From: Gibbsiella quercinecans
GTDB lineage: Bacteria > Pseudomonadota > Gammaproteobacteria > Enterobacterales > Enterobacteriaceae
Direction: 5' to 3'
DNA: 64,000 bases
Assembly (NCBI RefSeq): GCF_002291425.1
Contig: NZ_CP014136.1
Location: 4,154,001-4,218,000, forward strand
Translations under genes and position numbers: made by a program
Notes under the pieces: model-generated
Told to the model about the DNA's origin: nothing
Databases searched by the model: none
The model's input: only the letters and a program-made list of their open reading frames with translations
Shown: piece after piece, positions 8,495 to 18,671 of the stretch
Layout: each line of letters starts with the position of its first letter
How positions within the stretch are numbered: the first letter of the stretch is position 1

Positions 8495-10182
8495 TTACCC
8501 AGAAGGGGGTAGGGTGAGCCGAATTTCCGTTCCCCCTGGCGCACGGCGTTGAATCAGCAGTTTTCCCCCCAGCCGGGCGGCCCGCTCACTCATGATAGTC
8601 AGCCCATAATGGCCCTCCGGTTCTTCCAGGCTGGCGATGCCGCAACCGTCATCGCTGATGGTGATGATGTTGCTGCCGTTCGCGTCCACGGCGCAGCGGA
8701 TGGCAATCACTTGCGCATTGGCGTGTTTGATCGCATTGAGTACCGCCTCGCGAACGATCTGCAGCGCGTGCACCTGCTGCTGGGCATTGAGCGCCTGCGA
8801 AGGGATCAGGCAATCCAGCATGATTCGGGCCTGTGTCCGTTCCTTTAGCGGCGCCAGCAGTTGGCGCAGGGCGGTATGCAGATCGGCGGCCTGAATGCTG
8901 AGGCGGAAGTCGCCAGCAGTTCACGCAACTGGCGGTAGGCATCGGCCAACGCCCGATCAAAATCGGCGATGATGCCCTGCGCCTGCGGCGAACAGGCAGC
9001 GAGTTCGCGTTTGAGCATGGTCAACTGGATGCGCAGGAAAGTCAGCGCCTGCGCCAGTGAATCGTGCAGTTCACGGGCGATGGTGGCGCGCTCTTCCATC
9101 AGCAAAAATTGCATATGCTGTTTTTGTGCGCGGTTGAAATACAGCCCGCGGCTCAGCATGTTCGCCACGCTTTGCATCAGGTGCGGGTGCGGTGGCTGCT
9201 GCCGGGTTTGCCAGCACAGTTGGCCCACCGGTTTACCGTCCTGCTCGATGCACTGCTGCTGCCAATCCTGCCCCGCCAGTGGGGAGCCGCTGGTTAACCG
9301 CCAGGGGCTAGGCGTGCCTTCCACCTCCAGGCGGATGCAGCGCAGATGCTCGCTTTTACGCACAATCTGCAAAATTTGCTCAAAGGCTCGCTGTTCGATG
9401 TGCCCGGTGCTCAGCGCCTGCGAGCAGTGGTAAAGCACCTCCAGCGTGCGGTTAACCTGCTGCAACCGTTCGGTTTTTTCCTGTACCTTGTGCTCCAGCG
9501 ACTGATAAAGCCTGGCCAGTTCGTCCGACATGGCGTTGAAGGCCTGCGACAGCACGCCCAGTTCATTGGGCAGTGCCACCTCAAGCGGCGGGTAGTTGAA
9601 ATCCCGTTGCTGCATGCGCTGGCTGGCGTCGACCAGCCGTTTTAGCGGCGTCACCACCTGGCGGCGCATCACGCGCAGGCAAAACAGCGCCAGGCCAATG
9701 ATGGCGATATAGCCCATCACGCTGATGGCGGCCACGATGGTCAGCTTCAATTCCGAATAGTGCTGCAGCGTGAAAACAAAGCTATCGATGCGCGCGACGT
9801 AATCGGCAACGTTCTGTTGGTAGTCTTCCGGGTGGCCGGCGATGATTTTCTCGGCCAGCGGCTGCCAGGTATGACGCAGCGCTTGGTATTTTTGCCGTAC
9901 CTCTTCAGGCACGTAAAAACGCTCCAGCTTCAGTAACGCCGGGGCTTGCAGGGATTGCTGATATTGCGCCAGATGCTGCGGCAGTTGCTTCGGGCTATTG
10001 GTGATGTCATAGGCCAGGCGATAGCTTTGCATCCGCAGCGAGCCGGCAATGTTGACCGCTTCGGCATCGCTCAGGCTGCCAGCAACGGTGGTCAGCGCCA
10101 GCCCGGTTGAGAGGAGCGAAAGCGCCACAATGCTGAACAGCGTTTTGGCCAGGCTTCGGGTCAGGGAGCGTTTAACAAACAC
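8495..10182 (-). pseudogene. narQ: Nitrate/nitrite sensor kinase NarQ, single-base frameshift
   Basis: Two frames together give a full-length NarQ of about 562 residues. The first frame (10182 to about 8910) has TM1, the P-box-like segment AEAVNIAGSLRMQSYRL, TM2, HAMP and the H-box EERATIARELHDSLAQAL. It then runs into an unrelated tail after YRQLRELLAT and stops at 8845-8847. Adding one T to the codon after LLAT (plus-strand GGAAGT at 8905-8910) restores FRLSIQAADLHTALRQLL and the ATPase part ending in a DDGCGIASLEEPEGHYGL motif. The GTG start at 10182 follows AAGGA and matches the family start VKRSLTRSLAK. Either the gene is inactivated, losing its ATP-binding domain, or this is a sequencing error. 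The protein normally phosphorylates NarP. Confidence 0.85.
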
Positions 10183-10385
10183 GCAGGCGTCCTTTTTATT
10201 TATAGTGGCTGCGCCGGCGTATGCGCCAGCGGCATGTCCACTATTATCACTTTTGCTACCCCCCATCACCGCGATATGCATCAAGCAATTGGCGCGCGGG
10301 GGATTAAAATAACCGCTATATATTCAAATAAATAACGGTGCGCCGTTTTTTGTACGCCGCACGATGCGCGAATGGTCGACAGAGT

Positions 10386-10446
10386 TTGATCTGGCGCAAG
10401 CTACTCTTTGTTTACCTCTTAATGGGGATTATCTACCCCTACCTTC
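10386..10446. promoter_or_regulatory. Candidate FNR and NarP sites of the nap operon
   Basis: TTGAT-CTGG-CGCAA at 10386-10399 is a half-good FNR site (first half perfect, 3 of 5 in the second). At 10413-10428 the sequence TACCTCT-TA-ATGGGGA fits the NarP/NarL 7-2-7 inverted heptamers, with one mismatch. Further heptamer-like TACCCCT (10434-10440) and TACCTTC (10440-10446) follow. E. coli nap is activated by FNR plus NarP with the same order of sites. The divergent narQ promoter shares this 387-bp region (10183-10569). Confidence 0.55.
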
Positions 10447-10569
10447 AACGCCTATTTTAACCCCATCCATTCAATGGATTTTATTAAAAAAAAATAACCA
10501 ATGCCGTTTTGGTCAATCGCCGCGCCGTGGGTTGCCCAGCCGGTGGGCCAGCGCAACAGGGTGAAAATA

Positions 10570-10833
10570 ATGAACGATGGATGGCATGTCAGCGGGTTGG
10601 TGGTTCAGGCCCGGCCGGAGAAGGTCGCACGGCTGATCCCGGCGCTGCTGGCGATCCCCGGCACAGAAATCCCGGCCACGGATGCCGGGCAAGGCAAACT
10701 GGCGGTCGTCATGCAGGCGGCGGATGCCCGCGCGCTATTGGATCGCATTGAGTCGGCACGCAATCTGGACGGGGTGCTGGCGGTATCGCTGGTGTATCAC
10801 CAGTTGGATGAGCAAGGTGAGGTAACGCCATGA
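10570..10833 (+). CDS. napD: NapD chaperone for periplasmic nitrate reductase
   Basis: This is an 87-residue cytoplasmic protein that binds the NapA twin-arginine signal and helps cofactor loading. It begins [19 protein letters not shown] and keeps the NapD end [19 protein letters not shown] chose the ATG at 10570 by alignment with E. coli NapD; the frame is open upstream to 10501 but without similarity. It overlaps napA by ATGA. It is the first recognisable gene of the operon because no intact napF precedes it. Confidence 0.92.
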   Translation: MNDGWHVSGLVVQARPEKVARLIPALLAIPGTEIPATDAGQGKLAVVMQAADARALLDRIESARNLDGVLAVSLVYHQLDEQGEVTP

Positions 10834-13316
10834 AACTCAGTCGTCGCGATTTCATGAAGGCCAATGCGGCGCTGGCGGCGGCCACGGCCGCGGGGCTGGT
10901 TATTCCCACCGTCGCGCAGGCGGTGGCGGGCGGGGCGGATGAGCTTAAATGGGATAAAGCGCCTTGCCGCTTCTGCGGCACCGGCTGCGGCGTGCTGGTC
11001 GGCACGCAGAACGGCCGTATCGTGGCCTCGCAGGGCGATCCGGATGCGCCGGTCAACCGCGGCCTGAACTGCATCAAGGGCTATTTCCTGCCCAAGATCC
11101 TGTATGGCAAGGATCGCCTCACCCAACCGTTGTTGCGCATGACCCAGGGGCAGTATGACAAGGAAGGTGAGTTCACGCCGATCGGGTGGGAACAGGCGTT
11201 CGACATCATGGCTGAAAAGTTCAAAACGGCGCTGCAGACCAAAGGGCCGGGGTCGGTTGGTATGTTTGGCTCAGGCCAATGGACCATCTGGGAAGGGTAT
11301 GCCGCCGCCAAGCTGTTCAAAGCCGGCTTCCGCTCGAACAATATCGATCCCAACGCGCGCCACTGTATGGCATCGGCGGTGGTGGGGCTGATGCGCACCT
11401 TCGGCATGGATGAGCCGATGGGCTGCTACGCAGACATTGAGCACGCCGACGCCTTTGTGCTCTGGGGCTCCAACATGGCCGAGATGCACCCGGTGCTGTG
11501 GTCGCGCATCGCCAGCCGCCGCCTGGGCAACGATCATGTCCGCGTTGCCGTGCTTTCCACTTTTGAACACCGCAGCTTCGAGCTGGCGGATAACGCCATG
11601 GTGTTCACCCCGCAAACCGATTTGGCGATCATGAACTATATCGCCAACTACATCATTCAACACAACGCGGTCGATCAGGATTTTCTGCGCCGGCATGTCA
11701 ATATCCGCCAGGGCGTTACCGACATCGGCTACGGGCTACGGCCGACGCACCCATTGGAAAAGGCGGCGAAGAATCCGGGTAGCGACGCCTCCGAGCCGAT
11801 GAGCTTTGAAGCCTACAAGGCCTTTGTGGCGGAATACACCCTGGAGAAAACCGCGGCGATGAGCGGCGTGCCGAAGGATCAGTTGGAAGCGCTGGCCAGG
11901 CTGTATGCCGATCCGAACATCAAGGTGGTTTCGTACTGGACGATGGGCTTTAACCAGCATACGCGCGGCGTTTGGGCCAATAACCTGTGCTACAACCTGC
12001 ACCTGCTGACCGGCAAAATCGCCCGGCCGGGCTGCGGGCCGTTCTCGCTGACCGGCCAACCTTCCGCCTGCGGCACCACGCGTGAAGTCGGCACCTTCGC
12101 GCACCGGCTGCCTGCCGACATGGTGGTGACTAACGAAAAGCACCGCCAGATCGCGGAGCAGAAATGGCGCGTGCCGGCCGGCACCATTCCGGGCGAGGTG
12201 GGGCTGCATGCGATCGCGCAGGATCGGGCGCTGAAAGACGGCACGCTCAACGTGTATTGGGTGATGTGCAATAACAATATGCAGGCCGGCCCCAACATTA
12301 CCGAAGAGCGAATGCCGGGCTGGCGCGATCCGCGCAACTTCGTGGTGGTGTCCGATCCTTACCCCACCGTGAGCGCGTTGTCGGCTGATTTGATCCTGCC
12401 CACCGCCATGTGGGTGGAAAAAGAGGGCGCCTATGGCAACGGTGAACGGCGAACCCACTTCTGGCGCCAACAGGTGAAGGCGCCCGGCGCGGCAAAATCC
12501 GATCTCTGGCAACTGGTGGCGTTCTCCAAACGTTTCCGCACCGATGAGGTGTGGCCGGCAGAGCTACTGGCGCAAAATCCGCAGTACCGCGGCAAAACGT
12601 TGTATGAGGTACTGTTCGCCAACGGCGTGGTGGATCAATTCGGCCTGGATGAACTGCCGGCGGAACAGTTGAACGACGAGGCGCGCGATTTCGGCTACTA
12701 CATCCAGAAGGGGCTATTTGAGGAATACGCCGGTTTTGGGCGCGGCCACGGGCATGATTTGGCGCCGTTCGATACCTATCACCAGTCGCGCGGCCTGTGC
12801 TGGCCGGTGGTGGACGGCAAGGAAACCCTGTGGCGCTACCGCGAAGGCTTTGATCCCTACGTGAAGGCCGGCGAAACGCTGCGCTTTTACGGCAAACCGG
12901 ATGGGAAAGCGGTGATCTTCGCGCTGCCTTTTGAGCCGGCGGCGGAAAGCCCGGATCGGGAATACGATCTGTGGCTGTCTACCGGCCGCGTGCTGGAGCA
13001 CTGGCACACCGGCACCATGACGCGCCGCGTGCCCGAGCTGCACCGCGCCTTCCCGCAGGCGGTGGTGTTTATCCATCCGCTGGATGCCCAGGATCGCAAC
13101 CTGCGCCGCGGCGAGCGCGTCAAGGTGATTTCACGCCGTGGCGCCGTGGTGAGCATCATCGAAACCCGCGGGCGCAACCGCCCGCCGCGTGGGCTGGTGT
13201 ATATGCCGTTTTTTGATGCGGCGCAGTTGGTCAATAGTTTGACGCTGGACGCCACCGATCCGTTATCGAAAGAAACCGACTTTAAAAAATGTGCCGTGAA
13301 GCTGGAGAAAGCTTAG
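10830..13316 (+). CDS. napA: Periplasmic nitrate reductase catalytic subunit NapA
   Basis: The 828-residue molybdoenzyme reduces nitrate to nitrite in the periplasm. It has a Tat signal (SRRDFMK at residues 4-10, then an alanine-rich stretch to about 31). The [4Fe-4S] ligands are Cys46, Cys49, Cys53 and Cys81 (CRFCGTGC and LNC). Cys179 in [10 protein letters not shown] is the expected Mo ligand. The bis-MGD binding domains follow to the C-terminus. Length equals that of E. coli NapA. Electrons should come from NapB and NapC encoded next. The gene is intact. Confidence 0.98.
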   Translation: MKLSRRDFMKANAALAAATAAGLVIPTVAQAVAGGADELKWDKAPCRFCGTGCGVLVGTQNGRIVASQGDPDAPVNRGLNCIKGYFLPKILYGKDRLTQPLLRMTQGQYDKEGEFTPIGWEQAFDIMAEKFKTALQTKGPGSVGMFGSGQWTIWEGYAAAKLFKAGFRSNNIDPNARHCMASAVVGLMRTFGMDEPMGCYADIEHADAFVLWGSNMAEMHPVLWSRIASRRLGNDHVRVAVLSTFEHRSFELADNAMVFTPQTDLAIMNYIANYIIQHNAVDQDFLRRHVNIRQGVTDIGYGLRPTHPLEKAAKNPGSDASEPMSFEAYKAFVAEYTLEKTAAMSGVPKDQLEALARLYADPNIKVVSYWTMGFNQHTRGVWANNLCYNLHLLTGKIARPGCGPFSLTGQPSACGTTREVGTFAHRLPADMVVTNEKHRQIAEQKWRVPAGTIPGEVGLHAIAQDRALKDGTLNVYWVMCNNNMQAGPNITEERMPGWRDPRNFVVVSDPYPTVSALSADLILPTAMWVEKEGAYGNGERRTHFWRQQVKAPGAAKSDLWQLVAFSKRFRTDEVWPAELLAQNPQYRGKTLYEVLFANGVVDQFGLDELPAEQLNDEARDFGYYIQKGLFEEYAGFGRGHGHDLAPFDTYHQSRGLCWPVVDGKETLWRYREGFDPYVKAGETLRFYGKPDGKAVIFALPFEPAAESPDREYDLWLSTGRVLEHWHTGTMTRRVPELHRAFPQAVVFIHPLDAQDRNLRRGERVKVISRRGAVVSIIETRGRNRPPRGLVYMPFFDAAQLVNSLTLDATDPLSKETDFKKCAVKLEKA

Positions 13317-13388
13317 TTCACTTCGTCCGCCTGGCTGGCGGGCAACGGCACTCAATAAAAATAGCGTGTGATTGCTCTGGAGCAAAAA

Positions 13389-13838
13389 ATGACGGGGAAT
13401 GTCCTGAAAAAATGGTGGGCTGCGGGGGGCGTGCTGTTATCGCTGGCGGCGGTTGGCTTCGCCCTGGCGGCCAACGGCGTCGATCTGGGCGCATCGCCGG
13501 AGGTTGCCGGCACGGCCGAAGGGCAGATTATACAACCCAGGCAGCAAGCGCGGATGGCGCTGAACTACGTTAACCAGCCGCCGTTGATCCCACATGGCGT
13601 TGATGGCTATCAAATCACCCGCAACACCAACCGTTGCCTGCAGTGCCATGACATTGCGCATTATCGCAATACCGGCGCACCGCGCATCAGCCCGACGCAC
13701 TTTATGGACAGCGATGGCAAGATGCTGGGCGAGGTGGCGCCACGCCGCTACTTTTGCCTGCAGTGCCACGTGACGCAAACGGATGCCGCGCCGATTGTCG
13801 GCAACACGTTTGAGCCGCTGCCGGGTTTTGGCAAGTAA
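13389..13838 (+). CDS. napB: NapB diheme cytochrome c subunit
   Basis: The 149-residue periplasmic electron-transfer subunit passes electrons from NapC to NapA. It has an N-terminal signal sequence (LLSLAAVGFALAANG) and two heme c motifs, CLQCH each time, spaced as in NapB. I chose the ATG at 13389, which follows GGAGC at good distance. The 72-bp gap after napA holds no other gene, so napG and napH are absent here. Confidence 0.93.
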   Translation: MTGNVLKKWWAAGGVLLSLAAVGFALAANGVDLGASPEVAGTAEGQIIQPRQQARMALNYVNQPPLIPHGVDGYQITRNTNRCLQCHDIAHYRNTGAPRISPTHFMDSDGKMLGEVAPRRYFCLQCHVTQTDAAPIVGNTFEPLPGFGK

Positions 13839-13847
13839 GGAGTCACC

Positions 13848-14459
13848 ATGGTGCAACATAGCGGAAATGACAAAAAAGCCGGGCCGCTGAGCCGGCTGTG
13901 GTGCTGGTGGTGGCGGCCAAGCCGCCTGGCGTTGGGCACGCTGCTGCTGATGGGCTTTGGCGCCGGCATCCTGTTCTGGGGCGGTTTTAATACCGGCATG
14001 GAGGCGGCGAATACCGAGGCATTCTGCATTAGCTGCCATGAAATGCGCGATAACGTCTATGAAGAATATCTCGGCACCATACACTACAGCAACCGCAGCG
14101 GTGTGCGGGCAACCTGCCCAGATTGCCACGTTCCCCATGAGTGGGGGCCGAAGATGCTGCGAAAAATCAAGGCCAGTAAGGAACTGTACGCCAAGGCCAT
14201 TGGCCTGATCGATACGCCGCAGAAATTCGAGCAGCACCGGCTGGCGATGGCCAGCAACGAATGGGCGCGCATGCAGGCCAATGGTTCCCAGGAATGCCGT
14301 AACTGCCACAACTTCGATAACATGGACTTCAGCGCACAGAAAACCGTGGCGGCGCAAATGCACCAGCAGGCCATCAGCGCCGGGCAAACCTGCATCGACT
14401 GCCATAAGGGCATTGCGCACAAGCTGCCGGATATGCGTAACGTGCCGAATGGTTTTTGA
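13848..14459 (+). CDS. napC: NapC tetraheme quinol dehydrogenase
   Basis: The protein has 203 residues, with one N-terminal membrane anchor (LALGTLLLMGFGAGILFWGG) and four CxxCH heme sites (CISCH, CPDCH, CRNCH, CIDCH) in the periplasmic domain, as in the NapC/NirT family. It oxidises quinol and reduces NapB. It starts 9 bp after napB and is the last nap gene. With napG/H missing, NapC would be the only quinol route to NapA. Confidence 0.95.
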   Translation: MVQHSGNDKKAGPLSRLWCWWWRPSRLALGTLLLMGFGAGILFWGGFNTGMEAANTEAFCISCHEMRDNVYEEYLGTIHYSNRSGVRATCPDCHVPHEWGPKMLRKIKASKELYAKAIGLIDTPQKFEQHRLAMASNEWARMQANGSQECRNCHNFDNMDFSAQKTVAAQMHQQAISAGQTCIDCHKGIAHKLPDMRNVPNGF

Positions 14460-14545
14460 GCGGCGGGCTTTTGCCATGATTGGCTTGGCGCAGGGCGGGG
14501 GAATCGCGCTATGATTCCTGTGTTGTCGCCAACGGAAGAGAGCCC

Positions 14546-15121
14546 ATGTCTGCAAAAATCGAGAATGTGAAGAAAGAGCTGCTGTCGGATAACTGGTATG
14601 TGCTGAATAAATATACCTTTGATTTGAAACGCAAGAATGGCGGTTCCGTTCAGCAGGTGCGTGAAGTTTACGATCGTGGCAACGGTGCAACCATTTTGTT
14701 GTACAACCGCGAGCGGGGCACGGTGGTGCTGACCAATCAGTTCCGTATGCCGACCTACGTCAATGGCAACCAGAGCGGTATGTTGCTGGAAGCCTGCGCC
14801 GGGCTGTTGGACGGCGATTCCCCCGAGTGGTGCGCGCGCCGTGAAGCCGCCGAGGAAACCGGGTTCCAGGTGGCGAGCGCGAAGAAAGTCTTTGAAGCCT
14901 ATATGTCGCCGGGCGGCGTTACCGAGCTTATCCATTTCTTTATCGCCGAATACCAGGACAACGAACGCCGCACTTCAGGCGGGGGCATTGAAGATGAAGA
15001 TATCGAGGTGGTTGAATTGCCGTTCAGCGAAGCGTTGGCGATGATCGACGATGGGCGGATTAAGGACGGCAAAACCATTATGCTGCTGCAGTATCTGCAA
15101 ATTCACCAGATTATGGCGTAG
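14546..15121 (+). CDS. nudK: GDP-mannose pyrophosphatase NudK
   Basis: This is a 191-residue Nudix hydrolase. The Nudix box is visible from the G of GLLDGDSP through REAAEETGF. NudK of E. coli hydrolyses GDP-mannose to mannose-1-P and GMP. I chose the ATG at 14546 because it gives the family start [18 protein letters not shown]; upstream in-frame codons are not conserved. In E. coli nudK lies beside tktB, as it does beside a transketolase gene here. Confidence 0.93.
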   Translation: MSAKIENVKKELLSDNWYVLNKYTFDLKRKNGGSVQQVREVYDRGNGATILLYNRERGTVVLTNQFRMPTYVNGNQSGMLLEACAGLLDGDSPEWCARREAAEETGFQVASAKKVFEAYMSPGGVTELIHFFIAEYQDNERRTSGGGIEDEDIEVVELPFSEALAMIDDGRIKDGKTIMLLQYLQIHQIMA

Positions 15122-15132
15122 CCACGCCGGTG

Positions 15133-15170
15133 CCCCTTTACCCCGCCTGAGGAACGGCAGGGTAAAGGGG
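15133..15170. terminator. Bidirectional terminator between nudK and tkt
   Basis: Arms CCCCTTTACCC (15133-15143) and GGGTAAAGGGG (15160-15170) form a strong 11-bp stem between the convergent stops of nudK and the first tkt copy. T-runs are poor, so termination strength is uncertain. Confidence 0.55.
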
Positions 15171-15180
15171 GGTTGTGTGC

Positions 15181-17187
15181 TTATTTCAATAACGCTTTCG
15201 CTTTGGCGACCACGTTTTCTACCGTAAAGCCAAACTCTTTGAACAGCAGATCCGCCGGCGCCGACTCACCGAAGGTGGTCATGCCCACGACCGCGCCGTT
15301 CAGGCCCACGTACTTGTACCAGTAGTCTGCGATACCTGCTTCCACCGCCACCCGCGCGCTGACCGCCGCCGGCAGCACCGCTTCGCGGTAGGCCGCATCC
15401 TGTTTGTCGAACGCATCGGTCGACGGCATGGAGACCACGCGCACCCGGCGCCCTGCCGCCGTCAGTTGCTCATAGGCGGCAACCGCCAGTTCCACTTCCG
15501 AACCGGTGGCGATCAGGATCAGCTCCGGCTGCCCGTCGCTGTCTTTCAGCACGTAGCCGCCGCGGTATACGTTGGCCAGCTGTTCGGCTGTGCGCGGCTG
15601 CTGGGCCAGGTTCTGGCGCGAGAAAATCAGCGCCGTCGGGCCGTCGTTGCGCTCGATGCCGTACTGCCAGGCCACCGCCGATTCCACCTGGTCGCACGGG
15701 CGCCAGGTGCTCATGTTCGGCGTCACCCGCAGGCTGGCCAGCTGCTCGACCGGCTGGTGGGTCGGGCCGTCTTCGCCCAGGCCGATGGAATCGTGGGTGT
15801 AGACAAACACGTTGCGCAGCTTCATCAGCGCCGCCATGCGCACCGCGTTGCGGGCATATTCCACAAACATCAGGAAGGTGGCCGAATACGGCAGGAAACC
15901 GCCGTGCAGCGCAATGCCGTTGGTGATGGCGGTCATGCCGAACTCGCGCACCCCGTAGTGGATGTAGTTGCCGGCCAGGTCTTCGTTGATGGCTTTGGAG
16001 CCGGACCACATCGTCAGGTTGCTTGGCGCCAGGTCGGCGGAGCCGCCGAGGAACTCCGGCAGCACCTTGCCGAACGCTTCCAGCGTATTCTGCGAGGCCT
16101 TGCGGCTGGCGATACTGGCCGGGTTGGCCTGCAGTTTTTCCACAAAGGCTTTGGCGTCCGCCTGCCAGCTGGCCGGCAGTTCACCGCTCATGCGGCGTTT
16201 GAACTCGGCGGCCTGTTCCGGGAAGGCTTGCGCATAGGCGGCGAATTTGGCGTTCCAGGCGGCTTCACGGGCCTTGCCGGCTTCTTTGGCGTCCCACTGG
16301 GCGTAGATGTCCTGCGGGATAACGAACGGCGGATAATTCCAGCCCAGTTTTTCACGGGTGGCGGCCACTTCGGCATCGCCCAGCGGGGCGCCGTGCGCAT
16401 CGTGCGAGCCGGCCTTGTTCGGCGACCCGAAGCCAATCACGGTCTTGCACATCAGCAGCGACGGCTTGTCGGTCACCTGGCGGGCTTCTTCAATCGCCGC
16501 CTTGATGGCTGCGCTGTCGTGGCCGTCCACGCCGCGCACCACGTGCCAGCCGTAGGCTTCAAAACGTTTGGCGGTGTCGTCGGTGAACCAGCCGTCGATG
16601 TGGCCGTCGATGGAGATGCCGTTGTCATCATAGAAGGCGGTCAGCTTGCCGAGCTTGAGGGTGCCGGCCAGCGAGCAGACTTCGTGGGAGATACCTTCCA
16701 TCATGCAGCCGTCGCCCATGAACACGTAGGTGTGGTGGTCGACGATGTCATGGCCCGGGCGGTTGAACTGCGCCGCCAGAGTACGTTCGGCAATGGCGAA
16801 GCCCACGCCGTTGGCGATGCCCTGGCCCAGCGGGCCGGTGGTGGTTTCCACGCCCGGGGTATAGCCGTATTCCGGGTGGCCCGGGGTTTTGGAGTGCAGC
16901 TGGCGGAAGTTTTCCAGCTCGCTCATCGGCAGGTCATAACCGGTGAGGTGCAGCAGGCTGTAAATCAGCATCGAGCCGTGGCCGTTGGAGAGCACGAAGC
17001 GGTCGCGGTCGGCCCAGTGTGGGTTGGCGGGGTTATGGTTAAGGTAATCACGCCACAGGACTTCGGCGATGTCCGCCATCCCCATAGGCGCGCCCGGGTG
17101 GCCGGATTTTGCTTTTTGCACGGCGTCCATAGAGAGGGTTCTTAACGCGTTTGCACACAAGCGCCTTTGTTGTTTTACGATGTTCAT
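15181..17187 (-). CDS. tkt: Transketolase, cassette-proximal copy (tkt copy 1)
   Basis: This is a 668-residue ThDP-dependent transketolase that moves two-carbon units between ketose and aldose phosphates. The ThDP motif starts at GDGCMMEG, and the DLAPSNLT and [14 protein letters not shown] active-site segments are present. Only the first about 19 residues ([18 protein letters not shown]) and the last few (KALLK) differ clearly from the copy at 25066-27057. The rest differs by about three residues. The break in identity falls exactly at the LS-MDAVQ junction (17130). It starts 20 bp after the tal stop with AAGGA before the ATG, so it is the last gene of the cassette operon. Confidence 0.93.
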   Translation of the reverse strand: MNIVKQQRRLCANALRTLSMDAVQKAKSGHPGAPMGMADIAEVLWRDYLNHNPANPHWADRDRFVLSNGHGSMLIYSLLHLTGYDLPMSELENFRQLHSKTPGHPEYGYTPGVETTTGPLGQGIANGVGFAIAERTLAAQFNRPGHDIVDHHTYVFMGDGCMMEGISHEVCSLAGTLKLGKLTAFYDDNGISIDGHIDGWFTDDTAKRFEAYGWHVVRGVDGHDSAAIKAAIEEARQVTDKPSLLMCKTVIGFGSPNKAGSHDAHGAPLGDAEVAATREKLGWNYPPFVIPQDIYAQWDAKEAGKAREAAWNAKFAAYAQAFPEQAAEFKRRMSGELPASWQADAKAFVEKLQANPASIASRKASQNTLEAFGKVLPEFLGGSADLAPSNLTMWSGSKAINEDLAGNYIHYGVREFGMTAITNGIALHGGFLPYSATFLMFVEYARNAVRMAALMKLRNVFVYTHDSIGLGEDGPTHQPVEQLASLRVTPNMSTWRPCDQVESAVAWQYGIERNDGPTALIFSRQNLAQQPRTAEQLANVYRGGYVLKDSDGQPELILIATGSEVELAVAAYEQLTAAGRRVRVVSMPSTDAFDKQDAAYREAVLPAAVSARVAVEAGIADYWYKYVGLNGAVVGMTTFGESAPADLLFKEFGFTVENVVAKAKALLK
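15196..17130. repeat. Long direct repeat, copy A (inside tkt copy 1)
   Basis: This 1935-bp tract matches 25078-27012 in the same orientation without length change and, by eye, with only scattered silent differences. The two tracts are 9882 bp apart start to start. Outside these limits the sequences diverge at once, within the tkt genes themselves. The repeat could recombine and delete everything between. Confidence 0.88.
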
Positions 17188-17207
17188 GGATTATCCTTAT
17201 GTGCGTT

Positions 17208-18158
17208 TTACAGCATCTGACGAACCATCTCTTCCAGTTTGATCTGATCGGCGGCGAACAGGCGAATACCTTCTGCTAATTTATCCACTGCCATCGGATC
17301 CTGATGATGCTGCCACAGAAATTCCGCCTGGGTCATCGGATTGGGACGCGTTTCGCTTACGCAGCCAGGTTTAAGTTTGCGGGGTAACGGTTCATCACAA
17401 GCGGCTAACGCATCCAGTAGCGCGGGCGAAATGGTCAGGCGATCGCAGCCGGCTAGCGCCAGGATTTGTTCCTTTCGTCTGAAGCTGGCGCCCATAACCA
17501 CCGTCTCGTAACCATGTGATTTATAATACTGGTAAATTGCACAGACGGATTTCGTGCCGGGATCATTGTTGGCCGAATAGTCGGCGAGCGGCTGGTGCTT
17601 CTGATACCAGTCATAAATACGCCCGACAAACGGCGAAATAAGGAAAACCCCGGCTTCCGCACAGGCGCGTGCCTGCGCGAACGAGAACAGTAATGTCAAA
17701 TTGCAATTGATACCACTTTGCTCCAGCTCTTCCGCTGCGCGGATCCCCTCCCATGTTGCTGCCAGTTTGATCAGAATTCGCGCGGGAGCGATGCCATTCT
17801 GCTGATATAGGTGAATCAGTTTGCGAGCGCGGGAGACACACATTCCTCTGTCCCAGGCAAAACGGGCGTCTACTTCAGTAGAAATGCGGCCCGGCACGTG
17901 GCGCAACACTTCTGTTCCAATATCTACCGCTACCTGATCGCAGGCATTAATCAGCTGAGTTTCAGCATTACCGCCCTGGCGGCGTGCTTTGCCGATCGCA
18001 TTTACGATCAGATCCTGATATTGCGGCAATTGCGCCGCTTTAAGAACCAACGAAGGGTTGGTCGTTGCGTCCTGAGGTGAGTATTTTTTAATTGAATTGA
18101 TATCGCCGGTGTCGGCAACGACCACGGTAAATTGTTTTAACGCTTCCAACTGATTCAT
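17208..18158 (-). CDS. tal: Transaldolase, cassette copy
   Basis: The 316-residue TalA/TalB-type transaldolase exchanges dihydroxyacetone between sedoheptulose-7-P and glyceraldehyde-3-P. The Schiff-base Lys131 lies in [18 protein letters not shown], the Asp in VVADTGDI, and the MGASFR motif is intact. Unlike the neighbouring tkt it is clearly divergent from the talA at 27080-28030, so it was not homogenised. Its codons are more A+T rich than those of talA. It lies 26 bp downstream of the rpiB-like gene and likely belongs to the same transcript. It probably feeds the products of the cassette into the pentose phosphate pool. Confidence 0.93.
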   Translation of the reverse strand: MNQLEALKQFTVVVADTGDINSIKKYSPQDATTNPSLVLKAAQLPQYQDLIVNAIGKARRQGGNAETQLINACDQVAVDIGTEVLRHVPGRISTEVDARFAWDRGMCVSRARKLIHLYQQNGIAPARILIKLAATWEGIRAAEELEQSGINCNLTLLFSFAQARACAEAGVFLISPFVGRIYDWYQKHQPLADYSANNDPGTKSVCAIYQYYKSHGYETVVMGASFRRKEQILALAGCDRLTISPALLDALAACDEPLPRKLKPGCVSETRPNPMTQAEFLWQHHQDPMAVDKLAEGIRLFAADQIKLEEMVRQML

Positions 18159-18184
18159 ACCATTTTCCTCTTTCCGTCGGCCGT

Positions 18185-18643
18185 TTAGTTTTTAGCATGT
18201 TGATTTTGGTAGTAATCGATACGCTCCACCTTCGGGGTGGACGTGCCACCTTCGTATTCTGCATCCAGCCAGGCTTGAATGATCTTTTTGGCCAGTTCCG
18301 GCCCTATGACACGAGCACCGAGGGTAATAATCTGTGCATTATTGCTTTTACGCGCTCTTTCTGCGGAGAAGGTATCGTGGCATAAAGCCGCGCGGATGCC
18401 GGGTACTTTATTCGCGACAATGCTCATGCCAATTCCCGTACCACAAATTAAAATACCTCGATCGTGCTCTCCCTGTTTTACTGCCATTGCAAGCTCATGG
18501 GCGATGTCGGGGTAGTAGCGTGCATGCTGGCGTTTATCACTGCTGTAATCCACGATGCCAATATTGTGCTCGGTCAAATAATTGACGAGGACATCACGAA
18601 AGGCATAGGCTGCATCATCTGCACCAATAGCAATTTTTTTCAT
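18185..18643 (-). CDS. RpiB/LacAB-family sugar-phosphate isomerase, possibly erythrulose-4-P isomerase
   Basis: The protein has 152 residues. The family core [23 protein letters not shown] holds Cys67, equivalent to the catalytic Cys66 of E. coli RpiB. Two otherwise key positions differ: the DH near the N-terminus is DD (Asp10), and the ring-opening His99 of RpiB is Ser100 here. Ring opening is needed for cyclic ribose-5-P but not for four-carbon sugar phosphates, so I favour an EryI/DerI-like role (D-erythrulose-4-P to D-erythrose-4-P). Ribose-5-P isomerase is the alternative. AAGGA precedes the ATG. It lies between the EIIA and tal genes in the cassette operon. Confidence 0.85.
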   Translation of the reverse strand: MKKIAIGADDAAYAFRDVLVNYLTEHNIGIVDYSSDKRQHARYYPDIAHELAMAVKQGEHDRGILICGTGIGMSIVANKVPGIRAALCHDTFSAERARKSNNAQIITLGARVIGPELAKKIIQAWLDAEYEGGTSTPKVERIDYYQNQHAKN

Positions 18644-18671
18644 AACGGTTCCTTAAATTATCAATACATAT

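Noticed and set aside
13437-14935. Long minus-strand frames across napB, napC and nudK
   Set aside because: They lie opposite heme-motif and Nudix genes that are clearly real; no similarity of their own.
15466-17145. 559-codon open frame on the plus strand opposite tkt copy 1, and its counterpart at 25639-27051
   Set aside because: Both are antisense shadows of the two transketolase genes caused by GC-rich codon use. The sequences are rich in His, Arg, Gly and Val with no family resemblance.
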